DNA of 64,000 nucleotides from a bacterium. Its GTDB lineage: Bacteria; Pseudomonadota; Alphaproteobacteria; Acetobacterales; Acetobacteraceae. Where the stretch lies: contig JAMFRO010000002.1 in the NCBI GenBank assembly GCA_026224825.1, positions 1 to 64,000 on the forward strand, read 5' to 3'. Position 1 is the first letter of the stretch. The number at the start of each line of letters is the position of its first letter. Shown here piece after piece: positions 33,340 to 44,187 of the stretch. The position numbers and the translations under genes are program-made. The notes beneath the pieces are model-generated. The model had not been told where the DNA came from. It worked only from the letters and a program-made list of their open reading frames with translations, and did no database searches.

Positions 33340-33891
33340 ATGAGTGCAAGATCGCAAAGGGTCGCCGTACTGGCGACGGATGGTTTTGAGCAATCCGAAT
33401 TGCTGGAGCCGGTGAAGGCGTTGCGCGAGGCTGGTGTGCTGGTGCAGATCATCTCGCCCAAAGCCGGCGAGATTCAGGGCATGAAGCATGATGAAAAGGG
33501 CGTGGTGACGCAGGTGGATCTGACCTTGGCGGAGGCCAAGGCGGAGGATTTCGATGCCCTGGTGCTGCCGGGTGGCGTGGCTAATCCGGATGAGCTGCGC
33601 ACCATCCCCGCGGCTGTGGCGTTCGTGAGGCATTTTGTTAAGGCGGGCAAGCCGATTGCGGCGATCTGCCATGGGCCCTGGACCTTGGTGGAGGCGGAGG
33701 GGGTGCGCGGCAGGACCGTGACGTCCTGGCCATCCTTGCGCACGGATTTGAAGAATGCCGGGGCGCATTGGGTGGACCAGGAGGTGGTGGTGGATGGTAA
33801 TCTTATTACCTCGCGCAAGCCGGATGATCTACCGGCGTTTAACCGCGAGCTGCTCGACTTGCTGGCGAATGCGCATCCGGCGTTGCTGTAA
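33340..33891 (+). CDS. DJ-1/PfpI family protein (glyoxalase/deglycase-like)
   Basis: A 183-residue type 1 glutamine amidotransferase-like protein. Start VAVLATDGFEQSELLEPVKALREAG with the conserved Glu, LVLPGGVANPDELR, and the nucleophile elbow AAICHGPW with Cys near residue 110. The length and pattern match the PfpI/YhbO group of stress proteins. The ATG at 33340 is preceded by AAGG about 10 nt upstream. Monocistronic in appearance. Confidence 0.9.
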   Translation: MSARSQRVAVLATDGFEQSELLEPVKALREAGVLVQIISPKAGEIQGMKHDEKGVVTQVDLTLAEAKAEDFDALVLPGGVANPDELRTIPAAVAFVRHFVKAGKPIAAICHGPWTLVEAEGVRGRTVTSWPSLRTDLKNAGAHWVDQEVVVDGNLITSRKPDDLPAFNRELLDLLANAHPALL

Positions 33892-33953
33892 TCCACCGGC
33901 TTGGTAGATTTAATGTTGAATTCTCGGGGTAATGGCTCAAGATTACATACCCC

Positions 33954-36900
33954 ATGCATATTGACCCCCGCCTGAGGCTGACTGAGCTGTTTCACCCCGC
34001 CGTTGCCGCCTGGTTTGGGCGGCAGTTCGGGGCGCCTACGCCTGCCCAGGCACAGGCCTGGCCGGCCATACGCGCCGGGCGGCATACGCTGATTGCAGCA
34101 CCCACCGGCTCAGGCAAGACGCTGGCGGCGTTTCTGGCGGCGATTGATGCGCTGGTGCGGCAAAGTGTTGCGGCACCGCTGCCGGATGAGACGCAGGTGC
34201 TGTATGTCTCGCCGCTGAAGGCGCTCTCCAATGATATTCAGAAGAATCTTGAGGCGCCGCTGGCGGGGATAGGCGAGGAGCTGCTGGCGCGGGGGCTGCC
34301 GAGTGCCGAGATACGCGCCTGGGTACGGACGGGGGATACGCCGCAAGCCGAGCGGGAGAAGGCGCGGCGGCGGCCGCCGCATATCGTGGTGACCACGCCG
34401 GAATCCTTGTATATTCTGCTGGGCTCAGAATCCGGCCGGGCCATGCTGAAGACCGTGCGGACGGTGATTGTGGATGAGATCCATGCCCTGGCGCCGAATA
34501 AGCGCGGGGCGCATCTCGCACTTTCGCTGGAGCGGCTGGAAGCTTTGTGCGGCGGGAATCTGCAGCGGATCGGGCTGTCCGCCACGCAGAAGCCGGTGGA
34601 GATTGTGGCGAATTTTCTGACCGGTGGGGCGGATTGTACAATTGTCGATACCGGGCATATCCGGCAGCGGGACATCGCGCTGGAAGTGCCGTTGGCGCCG
34701 CTTGAGGCGGTGATGTCCGCCGAGGTGTGGACGCAGATTTACGACCGGCTGGCGGCGCTGGCGGGCGAGCACCGGACCACGCTGGTGTTTGTGAATACGC
34801 GGCGGATGGCCGAGCGCGTGGCGGGGCAGCTCTCCGAACGTCTGGGGGAGACGCTGGTCACGGCGCATCACGGCAGCATGTCGCGCGAGCACCGGCTGGA
34901 TGCGGAGCAGAGGCTGAAATCGGGCGCGTTGAAAGTGCTTGTTGCCACGGCGTCGCTGGAGCTGGGGATTGATATCGGCGATGTGGATCTGGTGTGCCAG
35001 ATCGGCTCGCCGCGCTCCATTGCGAGCTTTTTACAAAGGGTGGGGCGCTCCGGCCATGCAGTGGGCGGCACCCCTAAAGGGCGGCTGTTTGCGCTCTCGC
35101 GCGATGAGCTGGTGGAATGCGCCGCACTGGTGGACAGTGTGCGGCGCGGCGAGCTGGACCGGCTGGCCATAACTGAGCAGCCGCTGGATGTTCTGGCGCA
35201 GCAGATTGTGGCCGAGGTGGCGGCGCAGGAATGGAACGAGGAGGCCCTGCTGGCGTTGTTCCGCCGCGCCTGGCCGTACCGGAATTTGAGCGCGGTGGTG
35301 TTCGCGGACGTGGTGCGCATGCTGGCGGAGGGGTTTACCACCAGGCGCGGGCGGCGCGGCGCATTGCTGCATCATGATGCGGTGAACCATATGCTGCGCG
35401 GCAGGCGCGGGGCGCGGCTGACGGCGATTACCTCCGGCGGCGCCATACCCGATAATGCCGATTACCAGGTGCTGCTGGAGCCGGAGAATGTCACCATCGG
35501 CTCGGTGCATGAGGATTTTGCGGTGGAGAGTCTGGCCGGGGATATTTTCCAGCTCGGCAATACGGCGTACCGCATTATCCGTGTTGAGCGCGGCACCGTG
35601 CGAGTGGAGGACGCGCATGGGCAGCCGCCGACCATCCCGTTCTGGCTGGGTGAGGCGCCGGGGCGTTCGGATGAGTTGTCATACGCGGTCTCACGGCTGC
35701 GCAGCGAGATTGCGGGGCGGTTGCGGGGCGGGGCGGATGCGGAGCAGATTGCCGATTGGCTGACGCAGGAGCGCGGTGTTGGCGAGGCTGCGGCTTTGCA
35801 GTTGGGGGAATATCTGGCGGGGGCACATGCGGCCCTTGGCTGCCTGCCCACGCAGGAGATGATTGTGCTGGAGCGCTTCTTTGATGAGGCGGGTGGGATG
35901 CAGCTCGTGATCCACTCGCCTTATGGCAGCCGCATCAACCGTGCCTGGGGGCTGGCCTTGCGCAAAAGATTTTGCCGCAAGTTTAATTTCGAGCTGCAGG
36001 CGGCGGCGACCGAGGATAATATCGTGCTCTCGCTGAGCACCGCGCATAGTTTTGAGCTGGGCGATGCGGCGCGCTATCTGCACTCGGCCAGCGTGCGACA
36101 AGTGCTGATTCAGGCGCTGCTGGATGCGCCGATGTTTGCCTCGCGCTGGCGCTGGGTGGCGGGCACGGCGCTGGCTTTGCCGCGGCGGCGGGGCGGGCGC
36201 AAAGTGCCGCCGCAGATTGCGCGGATGGAGGCGGAGGATCTGGTGGCTTCCGTGTTTCCCGATCAGCTTGCCTGTGCCGAAAATCTGGTGGGGGAGCGGG
36301 AGATCCCGGATCATCCGCTGGTGAATCAAACTTTGACCGATTGCCTGCATGAGGCGATGGATATTGCGGGGCTGGAACGGCTGTTGCAACGCATGGAGGC
36401 CGGAGAGATTGAGGTGGTGGCGCGGGATCTCACCCAGCCCTCGCCGCTGGCTTTGGAAATTCTTAACGCGCGGCCTTATGCGTTTCTGGATGATGCGCCG
36501 CTGGAGGAACGGCGGACGCAGGCGGTGATGAGCCGGCGCTGGCTGGACCCGCAGGTGGCCGATGATCTGGGAAAATTGGACCCGGAAGCGATTGCGCGGG
36601 TGCGCGCGGAAGCCTGGCCTGAGCCGGTGAATGCGGATGAGCTGCATGATGCGCTGGCCTGGCTGGGGTTTTTTACCGCTGATGAAGTGCTACCTGAATG
36701 GCGCGTGTGGCTGGCGCAACTGGCCGCACAGAAACGCGTGGCGCGGCTGCGGGCGCCGGGGGCGGACATATGGATTGCCGCCGAGCGTCTGGGGCAGTTT
36801 CTGGCGCTGTGGCCGGAGGCTGTACTAACACCGGTAATTGCCATTCCTGAAGCATATACCGGGCAGGAATGGAATGCTGAGACCAGCCTGGTGGAGATAT

Positions 36901-38222
36901 TGCGCGGACGGCTGGAGGGGCTCGGGCCGGTAACAACCGCGACATTGGCGGCACCTTTGGGGCTGGCGCCGGAGGCTGCGCTGGCGGCATTGGAGGCCGA
37001 GGGGTTTGTGATGCGCGGGCGGTTTACGCCCGGCGCCAACGCGGAGGAGTTTTGCGCGCGCGGGCTGCTGGCGCGCATTCATCGCTATACCATCAAGCGG
37101 CTGCGGGCGGAGATTGAGCCGGTGGCGGCGCGGGATTTCATGCGCTTCCTGTTCGCCTGGCAGCATGTGTCCGGCACGCGGATGGAAGGGCCGGATGCGC
37201 TCGCCACTGCGGTGCTGCAGCTCGAAGGTTTCGAGGCTGCCGCCGCGGCCTGGGAGAATGAGATTTTGCCCGCGCGCATTTCCGATTACGAGCCGGCATG
37301 GCTGGATGACGAATGCCGCGCCGGGCGCGTGACATGGGCCAGGCTGAAGCCGCGCAACCTGCGCGCCAACGGCGCAACACCGGTACGCACCACGCCCATT
37401 ACACTGCTGGCGCGCCGCAATGCTGTGCACTGGCAGGCGTTGGCCTCGCAGGAAGCCCCTGCCCTGCCCAGCGGCCGCGCCCAGGCGGTGGCGGAATTCA
37501 TCCGCGAAAATGGCGCTTCGTTTTTCGATGAGATTATCGCCGGAACCGGGTTGTTACGGCAACAGGCCGAGGAAGCGCTGGGCGAGCTGGTGGCGCATGG
37601 TCTCGTCACCGCCGATAGTTTCGGCGGGCTGCGCGCCTTGCTGGCGCCATCGGAGCAGCGGCATGGCGGGCGGCGCCGGCATCGTGTGGTGCCGTATAGC
37701 ATGGAGGGTGCGGGGCGCTGGGCCCTCACCCGCCGCGTGCAGATGGGCAGCACGAATGAGGCGGTGGAACATGCCGCGCGCAGCCTGCTCGCCCGCTATG
37801 GCGTGGTGTTCTGGCGCGTGCTGGAACGCGAGGCGGATTGGCTGCCGCCCTGGCGGGATTTGTTACGCGTGTACCGGCGCATGGAGGCGCGCGGGGAGGT
37901 ACGCGGCGGGCGGTTCGTCGCGGGGTTTTCCGGCGAGCAGTTTGCGCTGCCCGATGCCATAGGCCTGCTGCGCGAGATACGCCGCAAGAACGAACCCGGC
38001 GGCTGGGTCTGCCTCTCCGGCGCCGACCCGCTCAACCTGGCCGGCATACTCACGCCGGGTGCGAAACTGGCGGCACTGACGGGCAACCGGCTGTTATACC
38101 GCGACGGCTTGCCGGTTGCAGCCCTGGCAGGCGGCGAGGCCCGATTCTACGACACGCTCACACCGCCTGAGGAATGGCAGGCGCGCAAGATGCTGCTGAC
38201 CGGCGCCGTGCCGGCTCAGTGA
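33954..38222 (+). CDS. lhr: Large ATP-dependent helicase Lhr
   Basis: A 1422-residue superfamily 2 helicase of the long Lhr type. Walker A is APTGSGKT (49-56), Walker B/DEIH is VDEIHAL (near 176), motif [11 protein letters not shown], and motif [14 protein letters not shown]. The large C-terminal part includes winged-helix and Lhr-specific domains. Lhr unwinds RNA:DNA and DNA forks with 3'-5' polarity in DNA repair. It is one of the longest genes in the window and lies directly before tRNA-Ser. Confidence 0.93.
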   Translation: MHIDPRLRLTELFHPAVAAWFGRQFGAPTPAQAQAWPAIRAGRHTLIAAPTGSGKTLAAFLAAIDALVRQSVAAPLPDETQVLYVSPLKALSNDIQKNLEAPLAGIGEELLARGLPSAEIRAWVRTGDTPQAEREKARRRPPHIVVTTPESLYILLGSESGRAMLKTVRTVIVDEIHALAPNKRGAHLALSLERLEALCGGNLQRIGLSATQKPVEIVANFLTGGADCTIVDTGHIRQRDIALEVPLAPLEAVMSAEVWTQIYDRLAALAGEHRTTLVFVNTRRMAERVAGQLSERLGETLVTAHHGSMSREHRLDAEQRLKSGALKVLVATASLELGIDIGDVDLVCQIGSPRSIASFLQRVGRSGHAVGGTPKGRLFALSRDELVECAALVDSVRRGELDRLAITEQPLDVLAQQIVAEVAAQEWNEEALLALFRRAWPYRNLSAVVFADVVRMLAEGFTTRRGRRGALLHHDAVNHMLRGRRGARLTAITSGGAIPDNADYQVLLEPENVTIGSVHEDFAVESLAGDIFQLGNTAYRIIRVERGTVRVEDAHGQPPTIPFWLGEAPGRSDELSYAVSRLRSEIAGRLRGGADAEQIADWLTQERGVGEAAALQLGEYLAGAHAALGCLPTQEMIVLERFFDEAGGMQLVIHSPYGSRINRAWGLALRKRFCRKFNFELQAAATEDNIVLSLSTAHSFELGDAARYLHSASVRQVLIQALLDAPMFASRWRWVAGTALALPRRRGGRKVPPQIARMEAEDLVASVFPDQLACAENLVGEREIPDHPLVNQTLTDCLHEAMDIAGLERLLQRMEAGEIEVVARDLTQPSPLALEILNARPYAFLDDAPLEERRTQAVMSRRWLDPQVADDLGKLDPEAIARVRAEAWPEPVNADELHDALAWLGFFTADEVLPEWRVWLAQLAAQKRVARLRAPGADIWIAAERLGQFLALWPEAVLTPVIAIPEAYTGQEWNAETSLVEILRGRLEGLGPVTTATLAAPLGLAPEAALAALEAEGFVMRGRFTPGANAEEFCARGLLARIHRYTIKRLRAEIEPVAARDFMRFLFAWQHVSGTRMEGPDALATAVLQLEGFEAAAAAWENEILPARISDYEPAWLDDECRAGRVTWARLKPRNLRANGATPVRTTPITLLARRNAVHWQALASQEAPALPSGRAQAVAEFIRENGASFFDEIIAGTGLLRQQAEEALGELVAHGLVTADSFGGLRALLAPSEQRHGGRRRHRVVPYSMEGAGRWALTRRVQMGSTNEAVEHAARSLLARYGVVFWRVLEREADWLPPWRDLLRVYRRMEARGEVRGGRFVAGFSGEQFALPDAIGLLREIRRKNEPGGWVCLSGADPLNLAGILTPGAKLAALTGNRLLYRDGLPVAALAGGEARFYDTLTPPEEWQARKMLLTGAVPAQ

Positions 38223-38253
38223 CCAGCCAAGAGATTGTTTTAATTATCTTTTA

Positions 38254-38343
38254 TGGCGGAGGAGGTGGGATTCGAACCCACGGTACGCGTTAACGCACGG
38301 CGGTTTTCAAGACCGCTGCCTTAAACCACTCGGCCACCCCTCC
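38254..38343 (-). tRNA. tRNA-Ser (anticodon TGA)
   Basis: The minus strand folds as a class II tRNA: acceptor 5' GGAGGGG pairs with CTCCTCC (one G-U), anticodon loop CTTGAAA gives anticodon TGA, a long variable arm (GCCGTGCG...CGCGTACC region) follows, then the T arm GTGGGTTCGAATCCCAC and discriminator G. The CCA end is encoded. It reads UCN serine codons. Confidence 0.95.
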
Positions 38344-38368
38344 GTGAGGCTCATTTCCCCTAACCGGC

Positions 38369-39220
38369 TCAGCCGGTCAAGCGCACGCCCAGCCTTCCGG
38401 CCATCTCCTGGATAAACTGCCAGGCCACGCGCCCGCTGCGGCCGCCGCGGGTCATGCTCCATTCCACCGCCGCGGCATGCAGCTCCTCGGTGCTTATGGG
38501 CAGCGCAAACGCCGCTGCGTAGCCGTCGATCATGGCGAAAAACACCTCCTGGTTGGAGTTGTGGAACCCCAGCCACAGGCCGAACCGGTCGGAGAGCGAC
38601 ACTTTCTCCTCCACCGCCTCAGCCGGGTTTATCGCGGTGGAGCGCTCATTATCGATCATGTCGCGCGGCATCAGATGCCGGCGGTTGGAGGTGGCGTAGA
38701 ACAGCACATTCTCGGGCCGCCCCTCTATCCCGCCATCCAGCACCGATTTCAGCGCCTTGTAATCCGCATCCTCTTTCTCGAACGACAGATCATCGCACAG
38801 AATCACACAGCGCCTGGCAGCCGGGCGCAGCAAATTCAGCAGCACCGGCAGCGTGCGGATGTCCTCGCGGTGGATCTCGATGAGCGCCAGGCTGCCCGGC
38901 GCCTGCGCGTTCACCGCCGCATGCACCGCCTTCACCAGCGATGACTTGCCCATGCCCCTGGCCCCCCACAGCATGGCATTATTGGCCGGCAGCCCGGCCG
39001 CAAACCGCCGCGTGTTCTCCAGCAAAATACCCTTCTGCTGCTCAACCCCCTGCAACAACGCCAAAGCCACGCGCGAAACCTTGAGCACAGGCACCAGCCG
39101 GCCTAGCTCGGGGTGCCACACAAACGCATCCGCCCCGCCCAAATCCGGTGTGGCCGGCGGCGGCGGGGCCAGCCGTTCCAAAGCCTCGGCAATCCGGCGC
39201 AACACATCATCTTCCATCAA
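38369..39220 (-). CDS. AAA-type ATPase, DUF815 family
   Basis: A 283-residue ATP-binding protein. Walker A is GARGMGKSS near residue 85; Walker B is CVILCDDLSFE; further down, NVLFYATSNRRHLMPRDM and DRFGLWLGFHNSNQE match DUF815. Function not established in the family. It is divergent from yajC, its usual neighbour in alphaproteobacteria. Confidence 0.9.
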   Translation of the reverse strand: MMEDDVLRRIAEALERLAPPPPATPDLGGADAFVWHPELGRLVPVLKVSRVALALLQGVEQQKGILLENTRRFAAGLPANNAMLWGARGMGKSSLVKAVHAAVNAQAPGSLALIEIHREDIRTLPVLLNLLRPAARRCVILCDDLSFEKEDADYKALKSVLDGGIEGRPENVLFYATSNRRHLMPRDMIDNERSTAINPAEAVEEKVSLSDRFGLWLGFHNSNQEVFFAMIDGYAAAFALPISTEELHAAAVEWSMTRGGRSGRVAWQFIQEMAGRLGVRLTG

Positions 39221-39292
39221 TCGTCTACCCTAGTTGACTGTCCCGGCGCGCACCCTATGGTCCGCCACGAATAACGGCAACCAGGATCAAAC

Positions 39293-39631
39293 ATGTTTAT
39301 CTCCTCCGCCTACGCCCAGACCGCCACAGGCCTGGCCGCAAACCCCGCCATCGGCACCATCATCCAGATCGCCCCCTGGCTCCTCATCGGCGCCGCATTC
39401 TGGTTCATCCTCCTGCGCCCGCAACAACAACAACAAAAACAACTCAAAACCCGCATCAACACCCTCAAACGCGGCGATAAAGTGGTCACCGCCGGGGGCA
39501 TACTGGGCGTGGTCAAAAAAGCCACCGACGGCGCCGACACCATCGACGTCGAAATCGCCGCCAACATCACCGTCACAATCCTGCGCTCCACCATCACCAG
39601 CATCACCGACGACAAAGCCGACAAGGTTTAA
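39293..39631 (+). CDS. yajC: Preprotein translocase accessory subunit YajC
   Basis: A 112-residue protein with one membrane helix (APWLLIGAAFWFILLRPQQ), the basic QQQQQKQLKTRINTLKRGDKVVTAGGILG motif typical of YajC, and a C-terminal acidic/valine-rich tail. It associates with SecDF at the inner membrane. Here secD and secF are not downstream as is common; instead a REPIN element and the polyprenyl synthase gene follow. Confidence 0.93.
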   Translation: MFISSAYAQTATGLAANPAIGTIIQIAPWLLIGAAFWFILLRPQQQQQKQLKTRINTLKRGDKVVTAGGILGVVKKATDGADTIDVEIAANITVTILRSTITSITDDKADKV

Positions 39632-39648
39632 GGGCGCGGGCGTTCCAC

Positions 39649-39845
39649 GGAAAAGGCCAGGGCTCTGCCCTGGACCCGCCAAGGGCCGAAAGGCCCTTGG
39701 ATCCCACCCGGGTTATAAAAAGAGGGCCCATTCCAGCACGTGCGTGGCACGAGTGGGGATGGGCCCTCTTTTTATAACCCGAAGTTATGGGGGTCTGGGG
39801 CCTCAGGCCCCAGCGGGTCCAGGGCAGAGCCCTGGCCTTTTTCCT
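39649..39845. repeat. REPIN-like palindromic element, copy 2
   Basis: About 197 bp with the same outer halves as copy 1 (AAAAGGCCAGGGCTCTGCC and its mirror). The core hairpin differs: GTTATAAAAAGAGGGCCCAT pairs with ATGGGCCCTCTTTTTATAAC. It lies between the convergent yajC and polyprenyl synthase genes and probably terminates both. Confidence 0.8.
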
Positions 39846-39861
39846 TGAAACACCCCCGCCC

Positions 39862-40863
39862 TTAAAACCTTCTCGCCGTTGTGAAGCGGGCGACGTCGGT
39901 GAGGGTGGTGCGCATGTCGCTGTCGGGGAAGATGGCGAGGGCGGTTGTGGCGCTGGCCACGAATTCGTCGGCGCGCGTGATGGTGCGGGCGATGGTGTTG
40001 TGGCGCTGGATCAGGGTCAGCGCCTGGGCGAGGTCGGCGTCGGTTTGCTCGTTATGCTCGATGGTGCGGGTCCAGAAGGTTTTTTCGTCCGGGGTGGCGT
40101 CGGCTATGGCCAGGAGCACGGGGTAGGTGAGTTTGCCTTCGCGGAAATCGTCGCCCACGGCTTTACCAAGCTCGTCCTGGTCGGCCGCGTAGTCCAGGGC
40201 GTCGTCCACGAGCTGGAAAGCCATGCCGAGGTCCATGCCGAACTGGGCGAGGGCGGCGCATTCGGCGGGAGAGCGATCGGCGATCACGGCGCCGACTTCG
40301 CAGGCCGCGGCGAACAGGGCGGCGGTTTTGCCGCGGATGACCTGGAAATAGCGGTCCTCCGAGGTAGTAAGGTCGTTCTGCGTGGTGAGCTGCAGCACTT
40401 CACCTTCAGCAATGGTGGCGGACGCCCCGCAGAGGATGCGCAGGACTTCGAGCGAGCCGTCCTCGACCATGAGCTGGAAGGCGCGGGCGAAGAGGAAATC
40501 CCCCACCAGCACGGAGGGCTTGTTGCCGAACACGGCATTGGCGCTGGCCGCCCCACGGCGGAGCTGGGATTCATCCACCACATCGTCATGCAGCAGCGTA
40601 GCGGTATGGATGAACTCGACGCAGGCCGCGAGTTTGATATGCCGTTCGCCCGCATAGCCGCAGAGTTTGGCGCTGGCGAGGGTGAGCAGCGGGCGCAGGC
40701 GCTTGCCGCCGGAGGCGACGAGATGTGCCGCGAGCTGCGGGATGAGGGCGACGGGGCTGTCCATCCGGTTGACGATGGTCTGGTTGGTGGCCGTCAGGTC
40801 GCGCTCCAGCAGGCTGGTCAGCCTGTTCAGAGCGTCGGCCGTTACCGTCGTCGCACCATCCAC
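39862..40863 (-). CDS. Polyprenyl diphosphate synthase (IspB-like)
   Basis: A 333-residue trans-prenyltransferase. First Asp-rich motif is DDVVDE (near residue 93), with LRRGAASANAVFGNKPSVLVGDFLFARAF after it; the second is DDALDY (near residue 213). GGKRLRPLL binds the substrate diphosphate. Makes the long side chain of ubiquinone. Ubiquinone length (C40, C50) cannot be told by eye. Divergent from the methyltransferase gene. Confidence 0.92.
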   Translation of the reverse strand: MDGATTVTADALNRLTSLLERDLTATNQTIVNRMDSPVALIPQLAAHLVASGGKRLRPLLTLASAKLCGYAGERHIKLAACVEFIHTATLLHDDVVDESQLRRGAASANAVFGNKPSVLVGDFLFARAFQLMVEDGSLEVLRILCGASATIAEGEVLQLTTQNDLTTSEDRYFQVIRGKTAALFAAACEVGAVIADRSPAECAALAQFGMDLGMAFQLVDDALDYAADQDELGKAVGDDFREGKLTYPVLLAIADATPDEKTFWTRTIEHNEQTDADLAQALTLIQRHNTIARTITRADEFVASATTALAIFPDSDMRTTLTDVARFTTARRF

Positions 40864-40938
40864 GATAGATACCCTAACCTGTTACCCGTATTTGCGTTAC
40901 CACCATATCCATCGAATTTGCGAAAGGGGCAACCTGCC

Positions 40939-41661
40939 ATGGCAGGGGTGACAGAGGGGGGCTTGCTGGGCAACCGCCTGATTTACAAGCAGTTACAGGA
41001 TGGTCATCGCAGCGGGTTTGAGCCGGTATTGCTGGCGGCCTGCGTGCCGGCGCAAGCGGGTGAGACGGTGCTGGAGGTTGGTACGGGTGCTGGTTCGGCG
41101 CTGTTGTGCCTGGGCGCGCGCGTGCCAGGCGTGCGCGGCGTGGGGGTGGAGCGTGAGGCGGCGCTGGTGGAACTAGCCGCCGAAAACTTTAGAATCAACA
41201 ACTTGCATGATTTTTCCGCGATCCAGGGCAATGCCGCCGCCCTGCCCTTCGCCTCGCAATCCTTCGCCCATGTGCTCGCCAACCCGCCCTGGTTCAACGT
41301 GGCAGGCACGGCCTCACCGGACGCCAAACGCGATTCCGCCCACCGCGCCACGCCGGATCTTCTCGCCGTATGGATCGCCGAGCTGGGCCGCGTGGTCCGG
41401 CCGAAAGGAAGCATCTGCCTGATCCTGCCCGCCGCCAGCTTTGCCGTGGCCGCATCCCAGCTCCGTGCGTCAAAATGCGGCGGTATTTCGCTCATCCCCC
41501 TCTGGCCGCGCGCCGGCCAGGCCGCCAAAATGGTCATCCTCACCGCCACCAAGGCCAGCCGTGCGGCGGACAAGGTACATCCTGGGCTGGTGCTGCATGA
41601 CGACCAGGGCATTACCCCGCAAGCCCAGGCGATATTACGCGACGGCGCCGCGCTGATTTAG
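40939..41661 (+). CDS. SAM-dependent methyltransferase, TrmN6-like
   Basis: A 240-residue protein with an AdoMet site (VLEVGTGAGSALLCLGAR, residues about 44-61) and the adenine-N6 methyltransferase motif NPPW (ANPPWFN). Together with the leader GFEPVLLAA this matches tRNA1(Val) (adenine37-N6) methyltransferases. The ATG at 40939 has AAAGGGG about 10 nt upstream; a much longer frame continues upstream but lies antisense to the polyprenyl synthase gene. Confidence 0.85.
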   Translation: MAGVTEGGLLGNRLIYKQLQDGHRSGFEPVLLAACVPAQAGETVLEVGTGAGSALLCLGARVPGVRGVGVEREAALVELAAENFRINNLHDFSAIQGNAAALPFASQSFAHVLANPPWFNVAGTASPDAKRDSAHRATPDLLAVWIAELGRVVRPKGSICLILPAASFAVAASQLRASKCGGISLIPLWPRAGQAAKMVILTATKASRAADKVHPGLVLHDDQGITPQAQAILRDGAALI

Positions 41662-41856
41662 GGTTTAGAAATCATCAAGAACACCCGGCTGACGCAAACA
41701 AGCAACGGCGCGCGGACCAGTCCGGACGGACACAAAATACGCCTCGTTTAAGGCCCATATAGCATTGATAAATATATATTTTACCCCTATGCCGCGCCGT
41801 AAAGCAGCGGGGTTTGCGTGCTTGACTTCTTACGGGGCCGTCTTTAACCGGGCGCG

Positions 41857-42951
41857 ATGCCCCTCCCCGCCCCAGCAGCGCCCCAAAAATTGCTCTGCCT
41901 GGAAGTGGCCCGCTTTGTGGCGGCGTTTTGCGTGGTACTGGCTCATTTGTCGGCGAGCGCCTTCATTTTTCATCTAGGCAGACCGGTTGTGTCGGCACCG
42001 GCAAATGCCGCGGTGCTGTTTTTCTTCACGCTGTCAGGCTTTGTCATCCACAATGCCCATGCGCGCGATTCCGGAAATGTGAAGCTTCTGCCGCGCTATG
42101 CCTGGCGGCGCTTCATGCGCATATTCCCGCTCTACTGGCTCTCGCTTGTACCGATCCTGATCTATATCGGCATCGGGGCGTTGCGGGCCTGGCCGCTTGG
42201 CTATACGGCCGCCTTGTTCAGCCTTTCGCCCTTCACGGATTTTTCCTTCCAGGAGTATAACCCGCCGGCCTGGACGCTGCGCTGCGAGTTGCTGTTCTAT
42301 ATTATCTATGGTTTGGCGCTGCTCCCGCTGCTGCGGCGCGTGCTGCTGCCGGTATGGGCGGCGCTGCTGGCCACCGCCTGGGGACTCACCTTGGCTGGAC
42401 ACGGCGGGCCAGGCTGCGTGGCGCCCTTTCTGCCCCACGGGCTGGCGCTGCATCTGCTGACCTTCAACAATATTTTCTTCTTCGCCGGGCTATTGGCGGC
42501 TGAGGCAACTGCGCGGCTGCGGCCGGGGGTGTCCTGGCTCTGGGCCCTGCTGGCCGTGGCAATCATCACGCTGCTGGCGCTCGGGCTTGTCTCCTGGGGC
42601 CGCCTAGACGCGCCAGACGGCAGCGTGATGATCGCCACGGCCAAATTGCCCTTCATTGCGGCGGGGTTTGCGGCGCTGCTGTTCGCCCTGGCCGGGCTGG
42701 AGCGCAGCGGAACGCTGCATCTGCCGCGCCAGGCGGCCTTGCTGGGCGCCATGTCCTACCCGCTTTACATATTGCAAGCCGAGGTGTGGTTCCTGGCCTA
42801 TCTGTATTTTACCAGCCATCCGGCCGCGTTGTCTTTGTACACCCCGCGCTCGATGCTCTGCCTGCTTCTGGCCGGCGCATTGCTGGCAAGTTATCTGGCA
42901 GCCATATTGTTCGACATGCCATTGCAGCGCCTGGCCCGGCGGATTGCCTAG
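41857..42951 (+). CDS. Acyltransferase family 3 membrane protein (1)
   Basis: A 364-residue protein with about ten hydrophobic helices. The family start is EVARFVAAFCVVLAHLSA (His as in the H of the catalytic motif near residue 29), with FFFTLSGFVIHNAHA and RRFMRIFPLYWLSL. Such enzymes O-acylate lipopolysaccharide, exopolysaccharide or other glycans at the inner membrane. It is followed 13 nt downstream by a paralogue. The ribosome site before ATG 41857 is weak. Confidence 0.85.
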   Translation: MPLPAPAAPQKLLCLEVARFVAAFCVVLAHLSASAFIFHLGRPVVSAPANAAVLFFFTLSGFVIHNAHARDSGNVKLLPRYAWRRFMRIFPLYWLSLVPILIYIGIGALRAWPLGYTAALFSLSPFTDFSFQEYNPPAWTLRCELLFYIIYGLALLPLLRRVLLPVWAALLATAWGLTLAGHGGPGCVAPFLPHGLALHLLTFNNIFFFAGLLAAEATARLRPGVSWLWALLAVAIITLLALGLVSWGRLDAPDGSVMIATAKLPFIAAGFAALLFALAGLERSGTLHLPRQAALLGAMSYPLYILQAEVWFLAYLYFTSHPAALSLYTPRSMLCLLLAGALLASYLAAILFDMPLQRLARRIA

Positions 42952-42963
42952 AGGGAAGTGCTC

Positions 42964-44013
42964 ATGAGCGATACGCGGCATAGCAAACTCATCACCTTGG
43001 AAGTGGCGCGGTTTATCGCCTCGTTCTGCGTCGTGATCGAGCATCTGGGCGGGGTTGGCATGAGCATCGGGCTTGGCCCGCGTTTGGTGAGCGGCCCGGC
43101 GCCTGCGGCCGTGATGTTCTTCTTCGCCCTCTCCGGCTTCGTCATTTACAACGCGCATTGGCAGGATGCCGGGAAGACGCATCGGCTGCCGCGCTATATC
43201 TGGCGGCGTTTCTGGCGCATCTATCCCATCTACTGGCTCTCCTTATTGCCGATCCTGCCGTTGTTATGGGCCGGCATGACGGCGCATTATTCGGCGCGGG
43301 TTTTCAGCCTCCTGCCTTTCACACCTATCGATTTCCCGGAGATTGACCCGCCGGCCTGGACGCTACGCTACGAAATGGCTTTCTATATCATGTTCGGCCT
43401 GTCGCTGCTGCCTTATCTGCGGCGGGTAGTGCTGCCGCTTTGGTTCGTCCTGCTCGCCTGGAACTGGTTTGGCGGGGCTTTAAAAGCGGGTCCGCTCCGC
43501 GCCTGGTTGAACACCGACGGTCTGCCGGCCCATCTGTTCGGCCTGTTCAACTTCATGTTCTTTGCGGGTGTGGCGGCTGCGTTTCTGTTCGTCCGCGTCC
43601 CGCCGCCGGCACGCTGGCGCTGGCCATTTTTAGGCGTAAGCGTGGTCTTCATGGGCGTGATGCTGTGGCTGAGTCATGGCGGCATGAGGTATCCGATTGT
43701 GCCGCTCATGCCTGTTACCGCCGCGAGCTACGCCGCCGTCATCTTTGCCCTCGCCGCACTCGAGCAGGGCGGGCAGCTCCGCCTGAGCCCGCGCTGGGCC
43801 ATTCTGGGGGCCATGTCATATCCGCTGTACCTGTTGCATGCCGCCCTATTGCTGCGCATCGACGTGTATTTCAGCCGGGTGCCTGGCTCGATCCGGCATT
43901 TCACCACGCTCTCCTTGTTCCTGGCGGAGCTGGCCCTGGCGCTGTTTTGCGCCTGGCTCACCGTCGTGCTGTTCGACCGCCCGCTGCAGCGCCTGACGCG
44001 GCGGGTAATGTAA
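42964..44013 (+). CDS. Acyltransferase family 3 membrane protein (2)
   Basis: A 349-residue paralogue of the preceding gene, sharing the same sequence plan: EVARFIASFCVVIEHLGG, FFFALSGFVIYNAHW, RRFWRIYPIYWLSLLPI, and DPPAWTLRYEMAFYIMFGLSLLP. Again about ten membrane segments. GTG at 42958 is an alternative start, nearer to GAGGG. The tandem pair arose by duplication and probably modifies one surface glycan. Confidence 0.85.
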   Translation: MSDTRHSKLITLEVARFIASFCVVIEHLGGVGMSIGLGPRLVSGPAPAAVMFFFALSGFVIYNAHWQDAGKTHRLPRYIWRRFWRIYPIYWLSLLPILPLLWAGMTAHYSARVFSLLPFTPIDFPEIDPPAWTLRYEMAFYIMFGLSLLPYLRRVVLPLWFVLLAWNWFGGALKAGPLRAWLNTDGLPAHLFGLFNFMFFAGVAAAFLFVRVPPPARWRWPFLGVSVVFMGVMLWLSHGGMRYPIVPLMPVTAASYAAVIFALAALEQGGQLRLSPRWAILGAMSYPLYLLHAALLLRIDVYFSRVPGSIRHFTTLSLFLAELALALFCAWLTVVLFDRPLQRLTRRVM

Positions 44014-44187
44014 TTGCCGCGACCCGGCGCCGTGTCGCGCCGATCATAATTTCGCCCGATTCGAATGCCCGTCCCCCCGCTTGACGCCCCTCGAGCCCGG
44101 CACCACACTAGAACATACCAGAAACATGAGCGGCGGGACGAGGTGTGACTCGGCTGCGGACTCGTCAAGCCAAAAAAACTTCACCCA

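Noticed and set aside
39787-40938. N-terminal extension of the TrmN6-like methyltransferase by about 380 codons
   Set aside because: The extension crosses a REPIN and is antisense to the polyprenyl synthase gene; the family start coincides with ATG 40939.
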